64,000 bases of DNA from CAVQYV01 sp963718295 [NCBI: uncultured Methylomirabilota bacterium] (GTDB lineage Bacteria > Methylomirabilota > Methylomirabilia > CAVQYV01): the NCBI GenBank assembly GCA_963718295.1, contig CAVQYV010000009.1, positions 1 through 64,000 on the forward strand, given 5' to 3'. Numbering within the stretch: the stretch's first letter is position 1; each line of letters starts with the position of its first letter. A program made the translations under genes and the position numbers. The notes beneath the pieces are model-generated. The model saw only the letters and a program-made list of their open reading frames with translations, made no database searches and was not told the origin of the DNA. This document shows, piece after piece, positions 46,777 to 56,356 of the stretch.

Positions 46777-47640
46777 ATGATCTGGTTCAAAAAGAAAGAG
46801 GAGACCGGAGCGGCCAAAGAGAGCAAGCCAAAGGTCCCCGATGGTCTCTGGATCAAGTGTGAAGCCTGCAAGGAGATCATTTACAAGGCGGAGGTGGAAC
46901 GGGCCCTCAAGGTCTGCCCCAAATGTAACTACCACTTTCGAATCGGAGCCAAGGAGCGTCTCGCCCTCCTCCTCGACCCGGGGAGCTTCAAGGAGTATGA
47001 TGCCCGCCTGCATCCCACGGATCCCCTCCATTTCAGAGACCTGAAATCCTACCGAGAGAGGGTGAGGGAGGCAAAGAAGTCCACCGGAATGAATGAGGCG
47101 GTCCTCTGCGGCACGGGAAAGATCGGGGGATTCCCCGTGTCCATCACCGCATTTGAGTTCGCATTCCTGGGGGGGAGTATGGCTTCAGTCGTGGGAGAAA
47201 AGATCACCCGGGCCATCGAACGGGCCATCAAGGAGAGGTGTCCCGTCATCATCATCTCCTCCTCCGGAGGGGCAAGGATGCAGGAGGGGGTCCTCTCCCT
47301 GATGCAGATGGCGAAGACCTCTGCCGCCCTCGCCAAATTGGGGAAGGCAGGGCAGGCATTCATCTCCGTCCTCACCGATCCCACCACCGGGGGGGTAACT
47401 GCCAGCTTTGCCATGTTGGGAGACATCATCCTGGCAGAACCCAAGGCCCTCATCGGTTTTGCGGGCCCCCGGGTCATCGAGCAGACGATCCGACAAGAGC
47501 TTCCCGCAGGCTTTCAACGCTCGGAATTCCTCTTGGAGCACGGGATGATCGATATGATCGTAGAGCGCAAGAGCATGCGGGAGGTCCTCATTAAGCTCCT
47601 TGGCTACCTCTCCTCTCCCCCATCCAAGAAGGTTTCGTGA
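46777..47640 (+). CDS. accD: acetyl-CoA carboxylase carboxyltransferase beta subunit
   Basis: A 287-residue AccD. The N-terminal zinc ribbon [20 protein letters not shown] plus CPKCNYHF near residue 28-50 is complete, and the carboxyltransferase motif [17 protein letters not shown] near 160 is present. It transfers carboxyl to acetyl-CoA for fatty-acid synthesis. Stop overlaps the folC GTG, a known arrangement. Confidence 0.97.
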   Translation: MIWFKKKEETGAAKESKPKVPDGLWIKCEACKEIIYKAEVERALKVCPKCNYHFRIGAKERLALLLDPGSFKEYDARLHPTDPLHFRDLKSYRERVREAKKSTGMNEAVLCGTGKIGGFPVSITAFEFAFLGGSMASVVGEKITRAIERAIKERCPVIIISSSGGARMQEGVLSLMQMAKTSAALAKLGKAGQAFISVLTDPTTGGVTASFAMLGDIILAEPKALIGFAGPRVIEQTIRQELPAGFQRSEFLLEHGMIDMIVERKSMREVLIKLLGYLSSPPSKKVS

Positions 47641-48968
47641 TCCTCCACCAAGATTATCAACAAAGCCTCTCCTATCTCTTCTCCCTGCAGAAATTCGGCA
47701 TCAAGTTGGGCCTTGCCAATATGGAGGCCTTGATGGCAGGACTCGGCGATCCTCATCTTGGATATCCCTCGGTGCTCATCGGGGGGACCAATGGAAAAGG
47801 GTCCACCGCCGCTTTCTTGGATTCCATCCTGAGGGAATCAGGCTATCGGGTCGGCCTGTATACCTCTCCCCATCTTCTCGACTTTCGCGAGCGCATCCGC
47901 GTCCAGGGAAGGGCCATTGCTGAAAGGCAGGTCGCGGAGGGGGCAGATCGAATGCGATCTCTCATCGATTCCCTGATGGATCCGGAGTCCCCCTCCAGCC
48001 CGCGACTGAACTCCCATCCCACTTTTTTCGAGGTCTCCACTGCCCTGGCCTTCCAATACTTCGCCCAAAGGGAGATAGAAATGGCCGTGGTAGAGGTAGG
48101 CATGGGGGGAAGATTTGATGCTACCAACGTCCTGGAGCCCATCCTCTCCATCATTACCAACGTGGATCTGGACCACCAGGAGCATCTGGGGGTCGGCCTC
48201 CCCCAAATTGCCTGGGAGAAGGCCGGAATCATCAGGGAGGGAGGCCGGCTCATCTCTGGCGTGACCCGTCCAGAGGCCTTGGAGGTCATCCAGCGAACCG
48301 CTCATCAAAGAGGAGCCAGCATCTGCCGCTTGGGATCCGATGTGACCTGGGGGATTCAAAGGATAACCTGGAAAGGGCAGCAGATTTCCATCCGGGGATT
48401 GCATTCCGATTACCCCAATACAGAGATTCACTTGCTGGGAACTCATCAGGCGATAAATGCGGCCGCTGCGGTAGCTGCTGCCGAGATCCTGAAGGATCAG
48501 GGGTTTCCCATCCCCAAGGAATGTATTTACCAGGGGTTGGCGAAGGCCCGCTGGCCAGGAAGGATGCAGGTCCTGAGTCAGAATCCGCTCCTGATCGTAG
48601 ATTCTGCCCACAACCCGGCCGGCACCCAGATCCTCTCCCAGGCGATATCCGACCTGAATGGATATCGCCGGCTCTACTTGGTCTTCGGGGTCATGAAGGA
48701 CAAGGACTGGAGGAGCATGCTCCAGATGCTGGGTCCCCTGGCAGCGAAGGTCATCCTTACCCGACCTCCGACCGAGAGGGCTGCCGATCCCATCCATTTG
48801 AGGGAGGAGATGGCGACGGAATTTGGGGAGATCGAGGTCCGAGAGGAGGTAGGGGAGGCGATCTCCCTGGCCAGATCCTTGGCAAAGGAGGAGGATGCCA
48901 TCCTCATCGCCGGCTCCATCTTCACCGCCGCCGAGGCCCTGAGGGTCCTGGGAGCCAGGGTCCCTTAG
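47637..48968 (+). CDS. folC: bifunctional folylpolyglutamate/dihydrofolate synthase
   Basis: A 443-residue Mur-like ligase: ATP loop [47 protein letters not shown], and a C-terminal [13 protein letters not shown] with [12 protein letters not shown]. The start is GTG overlapping the accD stop (GTGA). Adds glutamate to folates. Confidence 0.95.
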   Translation: MILHQDYQQSLSYLFSLQKFGIKLGLANMEALMAGLGDPHLGYPSVLIGGTNGKGSTAAFLDSILRESGYRVGLYTSPHLLDFRERIRVQGRAIAERQVAEGADRMRSLIDSLMDPESPSSPRLNSHPTFFEVSTALAFQYFAQREIEMAVVEVGMGGRFDATNVLEPILSIITNVDLDHQEHLGVGLPQIAWEKAGIIREGGRLISGVTRPEALEVIQRTAHQRGASICRLGSDVTWGIQRITWKGQQISIRGLHSDYPNTEIHLLGTHQAINAAAAVAAAEILKDQGFPIPKECIYQGLAKARWPGRMQVLSQNPLLIVDSAHNPAGTQILSQAISDLNGYRRLYLVFGVMKDKDWRSMLQMLGPLAAKVILTRPPTERAADPIHLREEMATEFGEIEVREEVGEAISLARSLAKEEDAILIAGSIFTAAEALRVLGARVP

Positions 48969-49151
48969 AAAAGGGCCCATGCCCACTGAGCCCAGAATCC
49001 CTATCGCTCCCATCCCGCATCCCTCTCCTGGGGGGATACCAGCGGTGGAGTTCATCTTGCAGGGGAATCGGTTTCCCTGGAAGGATTGGAGCAGTTGTGA
49101 TATGGTAAACCAGCCGATAAGGCCCATACTGACCCCTATACGGGAGACCCC

Positions 49152-50551
49152 ATGAAAGAGATTTCGGGAGTGGTTTTGGCGGCGGGAGAGGGAAAGAGGA
49201 TGCGATCCAAACATCCCAAGATCCTCCATCCTCTCTGGGGCAGGCCCATGGTGGAATACGTGCTGGATGTCTGCGAAGAGCTTTCACTGGCCCAGGTCTT
49301 TCTGGTGATTGGCCATCAGGCGGGGCGAGTGAAGCAGGCCTTAGCTCACCGTAGCGTGGATTTCGTCCTGCAGAGGGAACAGAAGGGAAGTGGACACGCC
49401 CTGATGCAGGTGGAGGATCAACTGCAGAACCTCCGGGGAGATCTCCTGGTAATATGCGGGGATATCCCTCTCATTTCCCAGGAGATCCTGCAAGCCATGA
49501 TTCGTGACCACCGTAAGGCAAAGGCAGCTGCCACCATCCTTACGACCCATCTGGAGGATCCCACCGGGTATGGTCGGGTGGTCAGAGACAGTCCGGGCCA
49601 TCTGCAGGATATCATAGAAGAAGTCGATGCCAATGCCCGCCAGAAGGGCATACAGGAAGTGAATACCGGGATCTACTGCTTTGCCCTGCCGACCCTCTTC
49701 GGAACGCTCCAGGAAATCGGATGCTCCAATCGTCAAGGTGAATGCTATCTGCCAGCGGTATTCGCCTTGCTTCGAAAGAAGGACCTGAAGGTGCAGGTCT
49801 CCTTCACCCCCGATTGGCAAAAGGTGATGGGGATCAATTCCCGGGAAGAGTTGTCCAGGGCCCTGGAGTCTCTGCGGTGGGCGAAGCTGAAGGAACTGAT
49901 GCGGCAGGGGGTCACCATCCTTGATCCGAAGAGCACCTTCATCGACACGGCCGCTCATATCGGCCGAGATACGGTCATCTATCCCCATAGCTATATCGAG
50001 GGGAAAACGGTCATCGGTGAGGATTGTATCCTCTATCCGGGAAGTCGCATCTTGGAATCCAAGCTCGGGAATGGGGTGACCCTCTTCGATCATTGCCTGA
50101 TCCTGCAGAGCGAGATCGCCGATGGCTCCCGGATCGGCCCCTTCGCCCATCTGAGGCCCCAGAGCCAGATAGGCAAGGGGGCAAAGGTCGGGAATTTCGT
50201 GGAGATCAAAAAGTCCGAGATCGGAGAGGGCTCCAAAGTCCCCCACCTTTCCTATGTGGGGGATTCAACCATCGGCAAGAAGGTGAATATCGGCGCCGGC
50301 AGCATCACCTGCAATTACGACGGGTATGAGAAACACCGGACCCAGATCCAGGATGGGGTCTTTGTCGGCTCCAACACCCTCTTCGTCGCCCCGGTGAAGG
50401 TGGGGGAGGGAGCCATCATCGCTGCCGGCTCCGTGATCACCCAGGATGTTCCCCCCGATCCCTGGCGGTCGCTCGCGCCCGCCAGGTCAACAAAGAGGAC
50501 TGGGCCGTGGCCTGGCACCATCGCAAGAAGGTGCCCAAACACGAGCCGTGA
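49152..50551 (+). CDS. glmU: bifunctional UDP-GlcNAc pyrophosphorylase/GlcN-1-P acetyltransferase, 3' frameshift
   Basis: An essential enzyme of cell-wall precursor synthesis. The N-terminal domain shows VVLAAGEGKRMRSKHPK and the C-terminal left-handed beta-helix ends VKVGEGAIIAAGSVITQDVP. A one-base deletion near 50458 pushes the frame into a false tail; restoring one base gives LAVARARQVNKEDWAVAWHH and KKVPKHEP with the stop at 50549-50551, a standard GlmU end of about 466 residues. Since the enzyme is essential, the indel is more likely a read error. Confidence 0.93.
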
Positions 50552-50604
50552 ACCTTTCCCGCTTTCGGCTCATGGGAGGCAGGGAGGCGTTTTAGGAGGA
50601 GAAC

Positions 50605-52434
50605 ATGTGTGGAATCGTTGGCTACATCGGGCAGCAAAAGGCCTTCCCCATCCTCTTGGATGGATTGAAGCGCCTGGAATATCGGGGATATGACTCGGCA
50701 GGGATAGCGGTAATCCAGGATCATCAGATGGTGGTCTACCGGTGTGTGGGGAAGGTGAAGGACCTGGAAAAGGCCGTTTGGGGAAAGGACCTTCTGGGCA
50801 ATATCGGAGTGGGGCACACCCGCTGGGCCACTCACGGTCGGCCCAGCGAGGAAAACGCTCATCCGGTCACCGACTGCAGCGGGGAGATCGTGGTGGTCCA
50901 CAACGGGATCATCGAGAACTATCTCTCCATCAAGAAGCGCCTCCAGGAAAAAGGACATCATTTCAAATCGGAGACCGACACCGAGGTCATCGCCCACCTC
51001 ATCGAGGAGCATCTGGAGGACGACCTGGAGGAGGCGGTCCGCAAAGCCCTTCAGGAGATCAAAGGGGCATATGCCATTGGCGTGCTATGGAAGAAAGACC
51101 CGGGGCACATCGTGGGCGCCCGATGTGGGAGCCCCCTCATCGTGGGATTGGGGGATGGGGAGTTCTTCCTCGCCTCCGACATCCCCGCCGTTCTCAACCA
51201 TACCCGGAATGTCCTCTTTCTCAATGACGAGGAGATGGCCGTTCTCGGCCAGGACGGGGTGAATGTCTCCACCCTGAGTGGGGAGCAGGTTTTACCCAGC
51301 GTTCAGAAGGTCCTCTGGGACCCGGTCATGGCGGAAAAGGGTGGCTACAAGCACTATATGCTCAAGGAGATCTACGAGCAGCCCAGATCATTTCGAGACA
51401 CCATCCGGGGCCGATTCTCCCAGGAGACGGGGGAGATTTTCTTCGAGGAGATGGAGGTCATCCGAGAGGCGACGAGCCGCGCCCAGAAGATATTTCTGGT
51501 GGCCTGTGGCACTTCCTGGCATGCTGCCCTGGTGGGGAAATTCATGATCGAGGCCTGCTCTCGCATCCCGGTGGAGGTGGATTACGGCTCCGAGTTCCGC
51601 TACCGAAATCCGATCCTCGATGAGGGAAGCCTGGTGGTTCCCATCAGCCAATCCGGTGAGACCATGGACACCCTGGCATCCCTGAAGGAGGCAAAGGCGG
51701 CCAAGGCCTCCATCATCTCCATATGCAACGTGGTGGGCGCCTCCATCCCCCGGGAAAGCCATGCCTCCATCTTCACCCATGCCGGACCGGAGATCGGGGT
51801 GGCTTCCACCAAGGCCTTCACATCCCAGTTGGCGGCGCTCTACCTCCTGGCCCTTTACCTGGGCCGCCAGCGGGGATTCATCGACGAGGCCCGGGTGAAA
51901 CGGATGTTAGAGGATCTCATCAAGCTGCCCCAGCTTCTGGAGTCCTTGCTCCATCAGGGGGAAGAGCTGGAACGATTGAGCCATCAGTTCTATGCCAAGA
52001 ATCACTTCCTCTATCTGGGCAGGGGGATCAATTATCCCGTGGCCCTGGAGGGGGCGCTCAAGCTGAAGGAGATCTCTTACATCCATGCTGAGGGTTATCC
52101 GGCCGGGGAGATGAAGCACGGTCCCATCGCTTTGATCGATGAGGAGATGCCGGTGGTGATCCTGGCTCCGGCCGATAGGACCTATGAAAAGATCCTGGGC
52201 AACATCGAGGAGGTAAAGACCCGGGGGGGTATCGTCATCGCCTTCGGGAATGACGGAGATGAGGATCTGAAGAAGAAGGTCGATTATCTATTCCCCGTTC
52301 CTCCCACCTCTCCTCTGCTGACCCCAGTGCTCTTTGCGCTTCCGCTTCAGCTATTGGCCTACTACACTGCGGTGCGCAAGGGCTGTGACGTGGATCAGCC
52401 CCGAAACCTGGCCAAGAGTGTGACGGTCGAATAG
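50605..52434 (+). CDS. glmS: glutamine:fructose-6-phosphate amidotransferase (isomerizing)
   Basis: A 609-residue GlmS: catalytic Cys2 in MCGIVGYIGQQKAFPILL, THGRPSEENAHPVTDC, then two SIS domains (VACGTSWHAALVGKFMIE and GRGINYPVALEGALKLKE) and the C-terminal DQPRNLAKSVTVE. Makes glucosamine-6-P, feeding GlmU just upstream. No glmS ribozyme was seen. Confidence 0.98.
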   Translation: MCGIVGYIGQQKAFPILLDGLKRLEYRGYDSAGIAVIQDHQMVVYRCVGKVKDLEKAVWGKDLLGNIGVGHTRWATHGRPSEENAHPVTDCSGEIVVVHNGIIENYLSIKKRLQEKGHHFKSETDTEVIAHLIEEHLEDDLEEAVRKALQEIKGAYAIGVLWKKDPGHIVGARCGSPLIVGLGDGEFFLASDIPAVLNHTRNVLFLNDEEMAVLGQDGVNVSTLSGEQVLPSVQKVLWDPVMAEKGGYKHYMLKEIYEQPRSFRDTIRGRFSQETGEIFFEEMEVIREATSRAQKIFLVACGTSWHAALVGKFMIEACSRIPVEVDYGSEFRYRNPILDEGSLVVPISQSGETMDTLASLKEAKAAKASIISICNVVGASIPRESHASIFTHAGPEIGVASTKAFTSQLAALYLLALYLGRQRGFIDEARVKRMLEDLIKLPQLLESLLHQGEELERLSHQFYAKNHFLYLGRGINYPVALEGALKLKEISYIHAEGYPAGEMKHGPIALIDEEMPVVILAPADRTYEKILGNIEEVKTRGGIVIAFGNDGDEDLKKKVDYLFPVPPTSPLLTPVLFALPLQLLAYYTAVRKGCDVDQPRNLAKSVTVE

Positions 52435-52491
52435 GGGTCAGGGCCATTCAAGCTCCTCGCAGCAAGGCTGCCAGGACTTGGCCCTCTATCC

Positions 52492-52978
52492 TCATTCCAC
52501 GGGGCAAGGCGGGCTCTTCACTTTCAGGTGCGCTATCCTTTCCGGCGTGAGGACGCTCTTCAGCTGCCAATCGGATCGAGCGAAGTCGTCCCTTTTTTTG
52601 ATCAAAAGCCATTCTTTCCCCGTCGGTCCCCTCTTCAAGCGAAGCAAGGAGAAGCCTCCCTGCAGTTTCTCCCCCAGGAGTTCAAAGGCGAGACTCGCCC
52701 CTTCCCAACGCCTCCTGGGGATTTCCCTCGCTCAGCCATCGATATTCTCCTTGATCCCAGATCATTACCTCACCCGCCCCATACTCTCCTTCCGGGATGA
52801 TTCCCTCCCAGCTCCCGTAGGATAAAGGATGATCGGGGACCTGAATTGCCAATCGTTTCTCTGCGGGATTGAGGGACGGGCCCTTGGGAACCGCCCAGGA
52901 TTTGAGGGCGTCATCCATTTGGAGGCGAAAATCGAAGTGATAATGCCTCGCCCGGTGCTCGTGCACTATGAATCGCAT
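52492..52978 (-). CDS. stand-alone LigD-type 3'-phosphoesterase domain, frameshifted
   Basis: The first frame reads RFIVHEHRARHYHFDFRL, KSWAVPKGPSLNPAEKRL and YGSWEGIIPEGEYGAGEVM, the phosphoesterase (PE) domain of ligase D. It stops near 52682. Removing one G from the GGGG run near 52690 joins it to ASLAFELLGEKLQGGFSLL and RGPTGKEWLLIKKRDDFA, the usual PE ending, stop at 52492, about 162 residues. It can trim 3'-phosphates at DNA breaks; no polymerase or ligase domain is attached, and Ku is not in the window. Confidence 0.85.
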
Positions 52979-53037
52979 CCCTTTTCCTTCTTCTCGGATG
53001 ATCCCCTCATCGCCCTCCTTGAGGAAGATGAGAGCAC

Positions 53038-54027
53038 TCAGATATGAAGCTCCACCACATCTTGGTCCTGAACGACATAGTCCCGCTCCACCTTCTGGCC
53101 ATCATACTTTCCGCGCCCCCAAATGCGGGCGTATCTCAGCTGATGTCGGAAATCCTTGTGGATCTCTGAGGCCAACTCCAGGATCGAGCTTCCTTTTGCC
53201 AGCACCACCGGCTCGTGGTAGGAGGGATCCTTGCCTGGGGTCTTGGTATATACCCGCACGATCTCCAGGAGTTCGAAGGTCCTGGCAGGCACTTGTTCCA
53301 GGCCCTCTCCGGTCAGGGTCGATGCACCGATGAGGCGGAACCTCTCTCGGTACAGGCCCTGCAAGGCCTCCAGATTTGCCTGAGCCGATTCCCCTTCCCC
53401 CTTGGTCCCCATCATGAGTGCGCGCTTTTCCCAGCGGCCGTTCTCGTCTGGCTCCCTCTGGCTGGGCCACTTGCCCAGCAAGATCCGAGCCCTCTCCAGC
53501 TCCTCCAGCAAGGCCTCGGTCTGCTCCAACAGATCAAGCGCCTGGAGGTCGAGCACCAACAGGGCGAGATCCGCGTTGCGGATGATCGAGAAGACCCAGC
53601 CCTCCGTCTGACCCCGGGCGATCGGAGGCAGGTCCACCAGCTGGATCTGAATATTCTCGAAAGTCATCATTCCGGGCAACGGCTTGCGGGTGGAAAAGGG
53701 ATAGTCTGCAATTTCCGGCAGGGCGTGGGTCAGGGCCGCCAACAGGGACGATTTCCCCGAATTCGGCGGGCCAACCAGGACTGCCTGCCCGGCTCCCTGC
53801 CGGTCCACGGAGAAGAGATACGCCCGTTGGGGGCCTCCCTTCCTCTGAGCCTCCCCCCTGAACTTGGAGAGCCGGCGTTTGATATCTGCCCGGAGCTTTT
53901 CCGTCCCCTTGTGTTTGGGGATGACCGCCATCATCTCCTCCAAGGCCTCGATCTTCTCCGGTGCCGTCTTGGCGAGGCGAAACCTCCTCTCCGCCTCCAG
54001 ATATTGGGGGGTCAGATTGGCGGGCAT
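53038..54027 (-). CDS. OBG/DRG-type GTPase with TGS domain
   Basis: A 329-residue GTPase. Residues 1-80 are helical, then the G domain has VLVGPPNSGKSSLLAALTHA (G1), LVDLPPIARGQTEG (G3) and a C-terminal TGS region, the end being YVVQDQDVVELHI. It resembles DRG-like and archaeal GTPases rather than ObgE. It may act on ribosomes. It overlaps nothing; DtxR lies 3 bases upstream. Confidence 0.85.
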   Translation of the reverse strand: MPANLTPQYLEAERRFRLAKTAPEKIEALEEMMAVIPKHKGTEKLRADIKRRLSKFRGEAQRKGGPQRAYLFSVDRQGAGQAVLVGPPNSGKSSLLAALTHALPEIADYPFSTRKPLPGMMTFENIQIQLVDLPPIARGQTEGWVFSIIRNADLALLVLDLQALDLLEQTEALLEELERARILLGKWPSQREPDENGRWEKRALMMGTKGEGESAQANLEALQGLYRERFRLIGASTLTGEGLEQVPARTFELLEIVRVYTKTPGKDPSYHEPVVLAKGSSILELASEIHKDFRHQLRYARIWGRGKYDGQKVERDYVVQDQDVVELHI

Positions 54028-54030
54028 GGA

Positions 54031-54687
54031 TCAGCTCTCCGAAGATCTCCAGACGAAGATATCGGCTGCCACCTCCGCCTCCAATGCCAACTGAGTCTCA
54101 TCATACTGGATGACAAAGGAGGGTGACTTCTGGTGGACTTTGATCAGTACCCCCGGACAGAGGCCGAAAGCGACCAGCTTATGGAGCCGGCTGTGCTTCC
54201 TGGTATTGATATAGGCGATTCGAGCCGCCTCACCGGAGGTCAGTTGAGCCAAGGAGACTACCACCTTTTCCACCACCCGGCGAGCCTCTTTGCAGCACTG
54301 GCCTTCGGGAATGGGAGAGCCATGGGGGCACTCCCGGGGATGACCCAGGAGGGTACAGATGCTCTCCGTCACCTCTGGGACCACGGCGTGTTCAAATTCA
54401 CAGGCATTGCTCTCCGCCTCTTCGGCATTCATCCCCAGGACATCGTTGAGAAGCCTCTCTGCCAAGCGATGCCTTCTTACGATCTGTCCGGCTTCCTGTC
54501 TTCCCTGCCCAGTGAGATAGATGCCATCCTTCTCCAGCCTGATCAGACCCTTTTCTCCCAGTTCCTGCAGTAATTCCTCCTCCAGATCGAATTGGGCATC
54601 CCTCTGGACCTGTTCCTGGGTTCGATACCCCTTTTCCTCTGCGGTCCAGATCGCCTCTAAGACCTCTTCCGCTTTCCTCTGCAGCAT
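54031..54687 (-). CDS. DtxR/IdeR-family metal-dependent regulator with FeoA-like domain
   Basis: A 218-residue regulator: a winged-helix DNA-binding part (EELLQELGEKGLIRLEKDG) followed by the dimer domain with metal residues in CEFEHAVVPEVTESI and HPRECPHGSPIPEG, plus a C-terminal FeoA-like barrel. Responds to Fe2+ or Mn2+. Because Mn exporters lie far off in this window, whether it controls them is unknown. Confidence 0.88.
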   Translation of the reverse strand: MLQRKAEEVLEAIWTAEEKGYRTQEQVQRDAQFDLEEELLQELGEKGLIRLEKDGIYLTGQGRQEAGQIVRRHRLAERLLNDVLGMNAEEAESNACEFEHAVVPEVTESICTLLGHPRECPHGSPIPEGQCCKEARRVVEKVVVSLAQLTSGEAARIAYINTRKHSRLHKLVAFGLCPGVLIKVHQKSPSFVIQYDETQLALEAEVAADIFVWRSSES

Positions 54688-54895
54688 GGCTCATCCCCTT
54701 TAGATGGATTGAAGGTCATCGCCCATCCTTAACCCATTGAAGCACCCTGCAACAAGCTGCGGGGAATCTCTCAATGCAGAGAGTTCCCATTCTATTCGTA
54801 TTCGGTCGCCAACCCCGCAGCAGGGATGCGGGACCTCCGCTCGCTGGACACTTCCATGACACCCCCCCGTCCGAACCCACGACCCTCATCTTCCC

Positions 54896-54937
54896 CAAAA
54901 TAAAACACCTCCCCGCAGAGGTTGAGTGCAGGGGAGG
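54896..54937 (-). terminator. intrinsic terminator of the atp operon
   Basis: Minus strand CCTCCCC (complement of 54931-54937) pairs with GGGGAGG (complement of 54908-54914) with inner TGCA/TGC pairing, followed by TGTTTTATTTT. It lies 22 bases past atpE. Confidence 0.8.
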
Positions 54938-54959
54938 CGTGGGCTTCTGCAGATGTTCT

Positions 54960-55325
54960 TCAGGGGACCACGAATTTCAGGAAGGGATTGGCAAAGAAGA
55001 GGATCAGGACGATCAGAAGGACATAGATGGCCAAGGATTCGATCATAGCTAACCCGATGATCATAGCCGTCTGAATTCGCCCAGCCGCACTGGGTTGGCG
55101 GGCAATCCCGTCCAAGGCGGCCGCAACCGCCTTACCCTGGGCAAGGGCAGCGGCGGCCGATCCTATCGCCATCGCGAAGCCCCCTGTCAGGACCGTGACC
55201 AGGAAAAAGGGAGCACTGCCCTTTTCCTCCGAGGGGGATCGGGCGTCAGCTGCAGCAACCCCTCCCGCAGCTACTATGCTGATCAAGAAGAACAGTAACG
55301 CGACGCCCAACCATTTGAATTTCAT
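54960..55325 (-). CDS. atpE: ATP synthase F0 subunit c with N-terminal leader
   Basis: A 121-residue proteolipid: an N-terminal signal-like leader (LLFFLISIVAAGGVAAADA) followed by two spans. The carboxylate is in GLAMIESLAIYVL and a glutamine appears in AALAQGKAVAAALDG. The pattern Q-E-S matches the Na+-binding ligand set, though the threonine after ES is leucine here. The start MKFKWLGVAL at 55325 follows AAGGAGTAGG. Leader-bearing c subunits are seen in some Desulfobacterota. Confidence 0.92.
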   Translation of the reverse strand: MKFKWLGVALLFFLISIVAAGGVAAADARSPSEEKGSAPFFLVTVLTGGFAMAIGSAAAALAQGKAVAAALDGIARQPSAAGRIQTAMIIGLAMIESLAIYVLLIVLILFFANPFLKFVVP

Positions 55326-55330
55326 CAATC

Positions 55331-56059
55331 CTACTCCTTTCTCCCTTCCTGGGATTCCATTTTCTCCCGGTGCCCACCTTCTCCGGCACCTGCTATATAG
55401 ATCATCGATAGCATAACAAAGACGAAGGCCTGGACGCAACTGGTGAAGATGGCCAAAACCATCATGGGCAATGGAATGAGGAGCGGCACCAGCGCAAGGA
55501 GGATCAGCAACACCGTATCCTCCCCGAAGATATTTCCAAAGAGACGAACCGAGAGGGAAACCGGGCGCGCCAGCTGACCGATGATCTCAACGGGCACCAT
55601 CATGGGGGCCAACCACCAGACGGGACCCACGAAGTGCTTCAAATAGCGAAGGGCCCCCTGTTCTCTGATCCCAATGATGTGGGTGGAAAAGAAGACAACC
55701 AGCGCGCACGCCACCGTGGTATTGAGGTTGTTGGTCGGAGAATGGAAGCCGGGAATCAAGCCCAGAAGATTACACCCGAGGATGAAGAGGGCGAGGCTTC
55801 CTATGAGCGGCAGATATCTCCTGCCCCTCCATCCCATCATCGCCTCCAGGATCCCCTCCAGGCTCTCCACCAAGAACTCCAGGACATTCTGGAGGGGACC
55901 GGGCACGGACCGTAGCCTCCTGGTCGCCAGCAGGGAAGGAATGACCAAGATCAGCATGACCACCCAGGTCATGGCAACCAGCTCCATTTCCGATGTCAGG
56001 TGGAGGCCCAACTTTTGGGAGAAAAAATGGATCCAGGAAAAGCTCTCCAAGCCTTCCAC
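55331..56059 (-). CDS. atpB: ATP synthase F0 subunit a
   Basis: A 242-residue membrane protein with five or six spans. The essential arginine is in RPVSLSVRLFGNIFGEDTVL. It forms the ion half-channels with subunit c. atpZ ends directly before it. The b, delta and F1 genes are not in this window. Confidence 0.94.
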   Translation of the reverse strand: MEGLESFSWIHFFSQKLGLHLTSEMELVAMTWVVMLILVIPSLLATRRLRSVPGPLQNVLEFLVESLEGILEAMMGWRGRRYLPLIGSLALFILGCNLLGLIPGFHSPTNNLNTTVACALVVFFSTHIIGIREQGALRYLKHFVGPVWWLAPMMVPVEIIGQLARPVSLSVRLFGNIFGEDTVLLILLALVPLLIPLPMMVLAIFTSCVQAFVFVMLSMIYIAGAGEGGHREKMESQEGRKE

Positions 56060-56284
56060 TCAGTCATCCCCTCTCAATCTATGGACTTCCCGAAATAGGT
56101 TGACGAATCCGGCAGCGATACCGAACAAGAGAAAAAGCATCAGCAGCCAGGGGGAGGTCTTCAACCACTTGTCCAGGTGGTATCCGATTGCCAATCCAAT
56201 CGCCGTGGCCGCTACCAGGTTAAGCCCCAGGCTGGCCAGATAACCGATTTGCTTCCATCCGCTAAGGTCGAAGCCTTTCATCAT
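56060..56284 (-). CDS. atpZ: AtpZ/AtpI-family ATP synthase accessory protein
   Basis: A 74-residue two-span protein: QIGYLASLGLNLVAATAIGL and SPWLLMLFLLFGIAAGFVN. AtpZ/AtpI help c-ring assembly or Mg/Ca transport. The chosen start is ATG 56284; a TTG at 56296 is also possible. First of the F0 operon. Confidence 0.85.
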   Translation of the reverse strand: MMKGFDLSGWKQIGYLASLGLNLVAATAIGLAIGYHLDKWLKTSPWLLMLFLLFGIAAGFVNLFREVHRLRGDD

Positions 56285-56356
56285 GACCAAACGCAATCAC
56301 AAAGCATCCTTGCTGTCAAGCCCAAACCGATTTGTCCACCCCGAACGTCAAGGGCC

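Noticed and set aside
47838-49229. 463-codon minus-strand frame opposite folC
   Set aside because: Shadow of folC; no recognisable domain.
50552-50604. glmS ribozyme
   Set aside because: The gap before glmS is too short (53 bases) and the conserved core was not seen.
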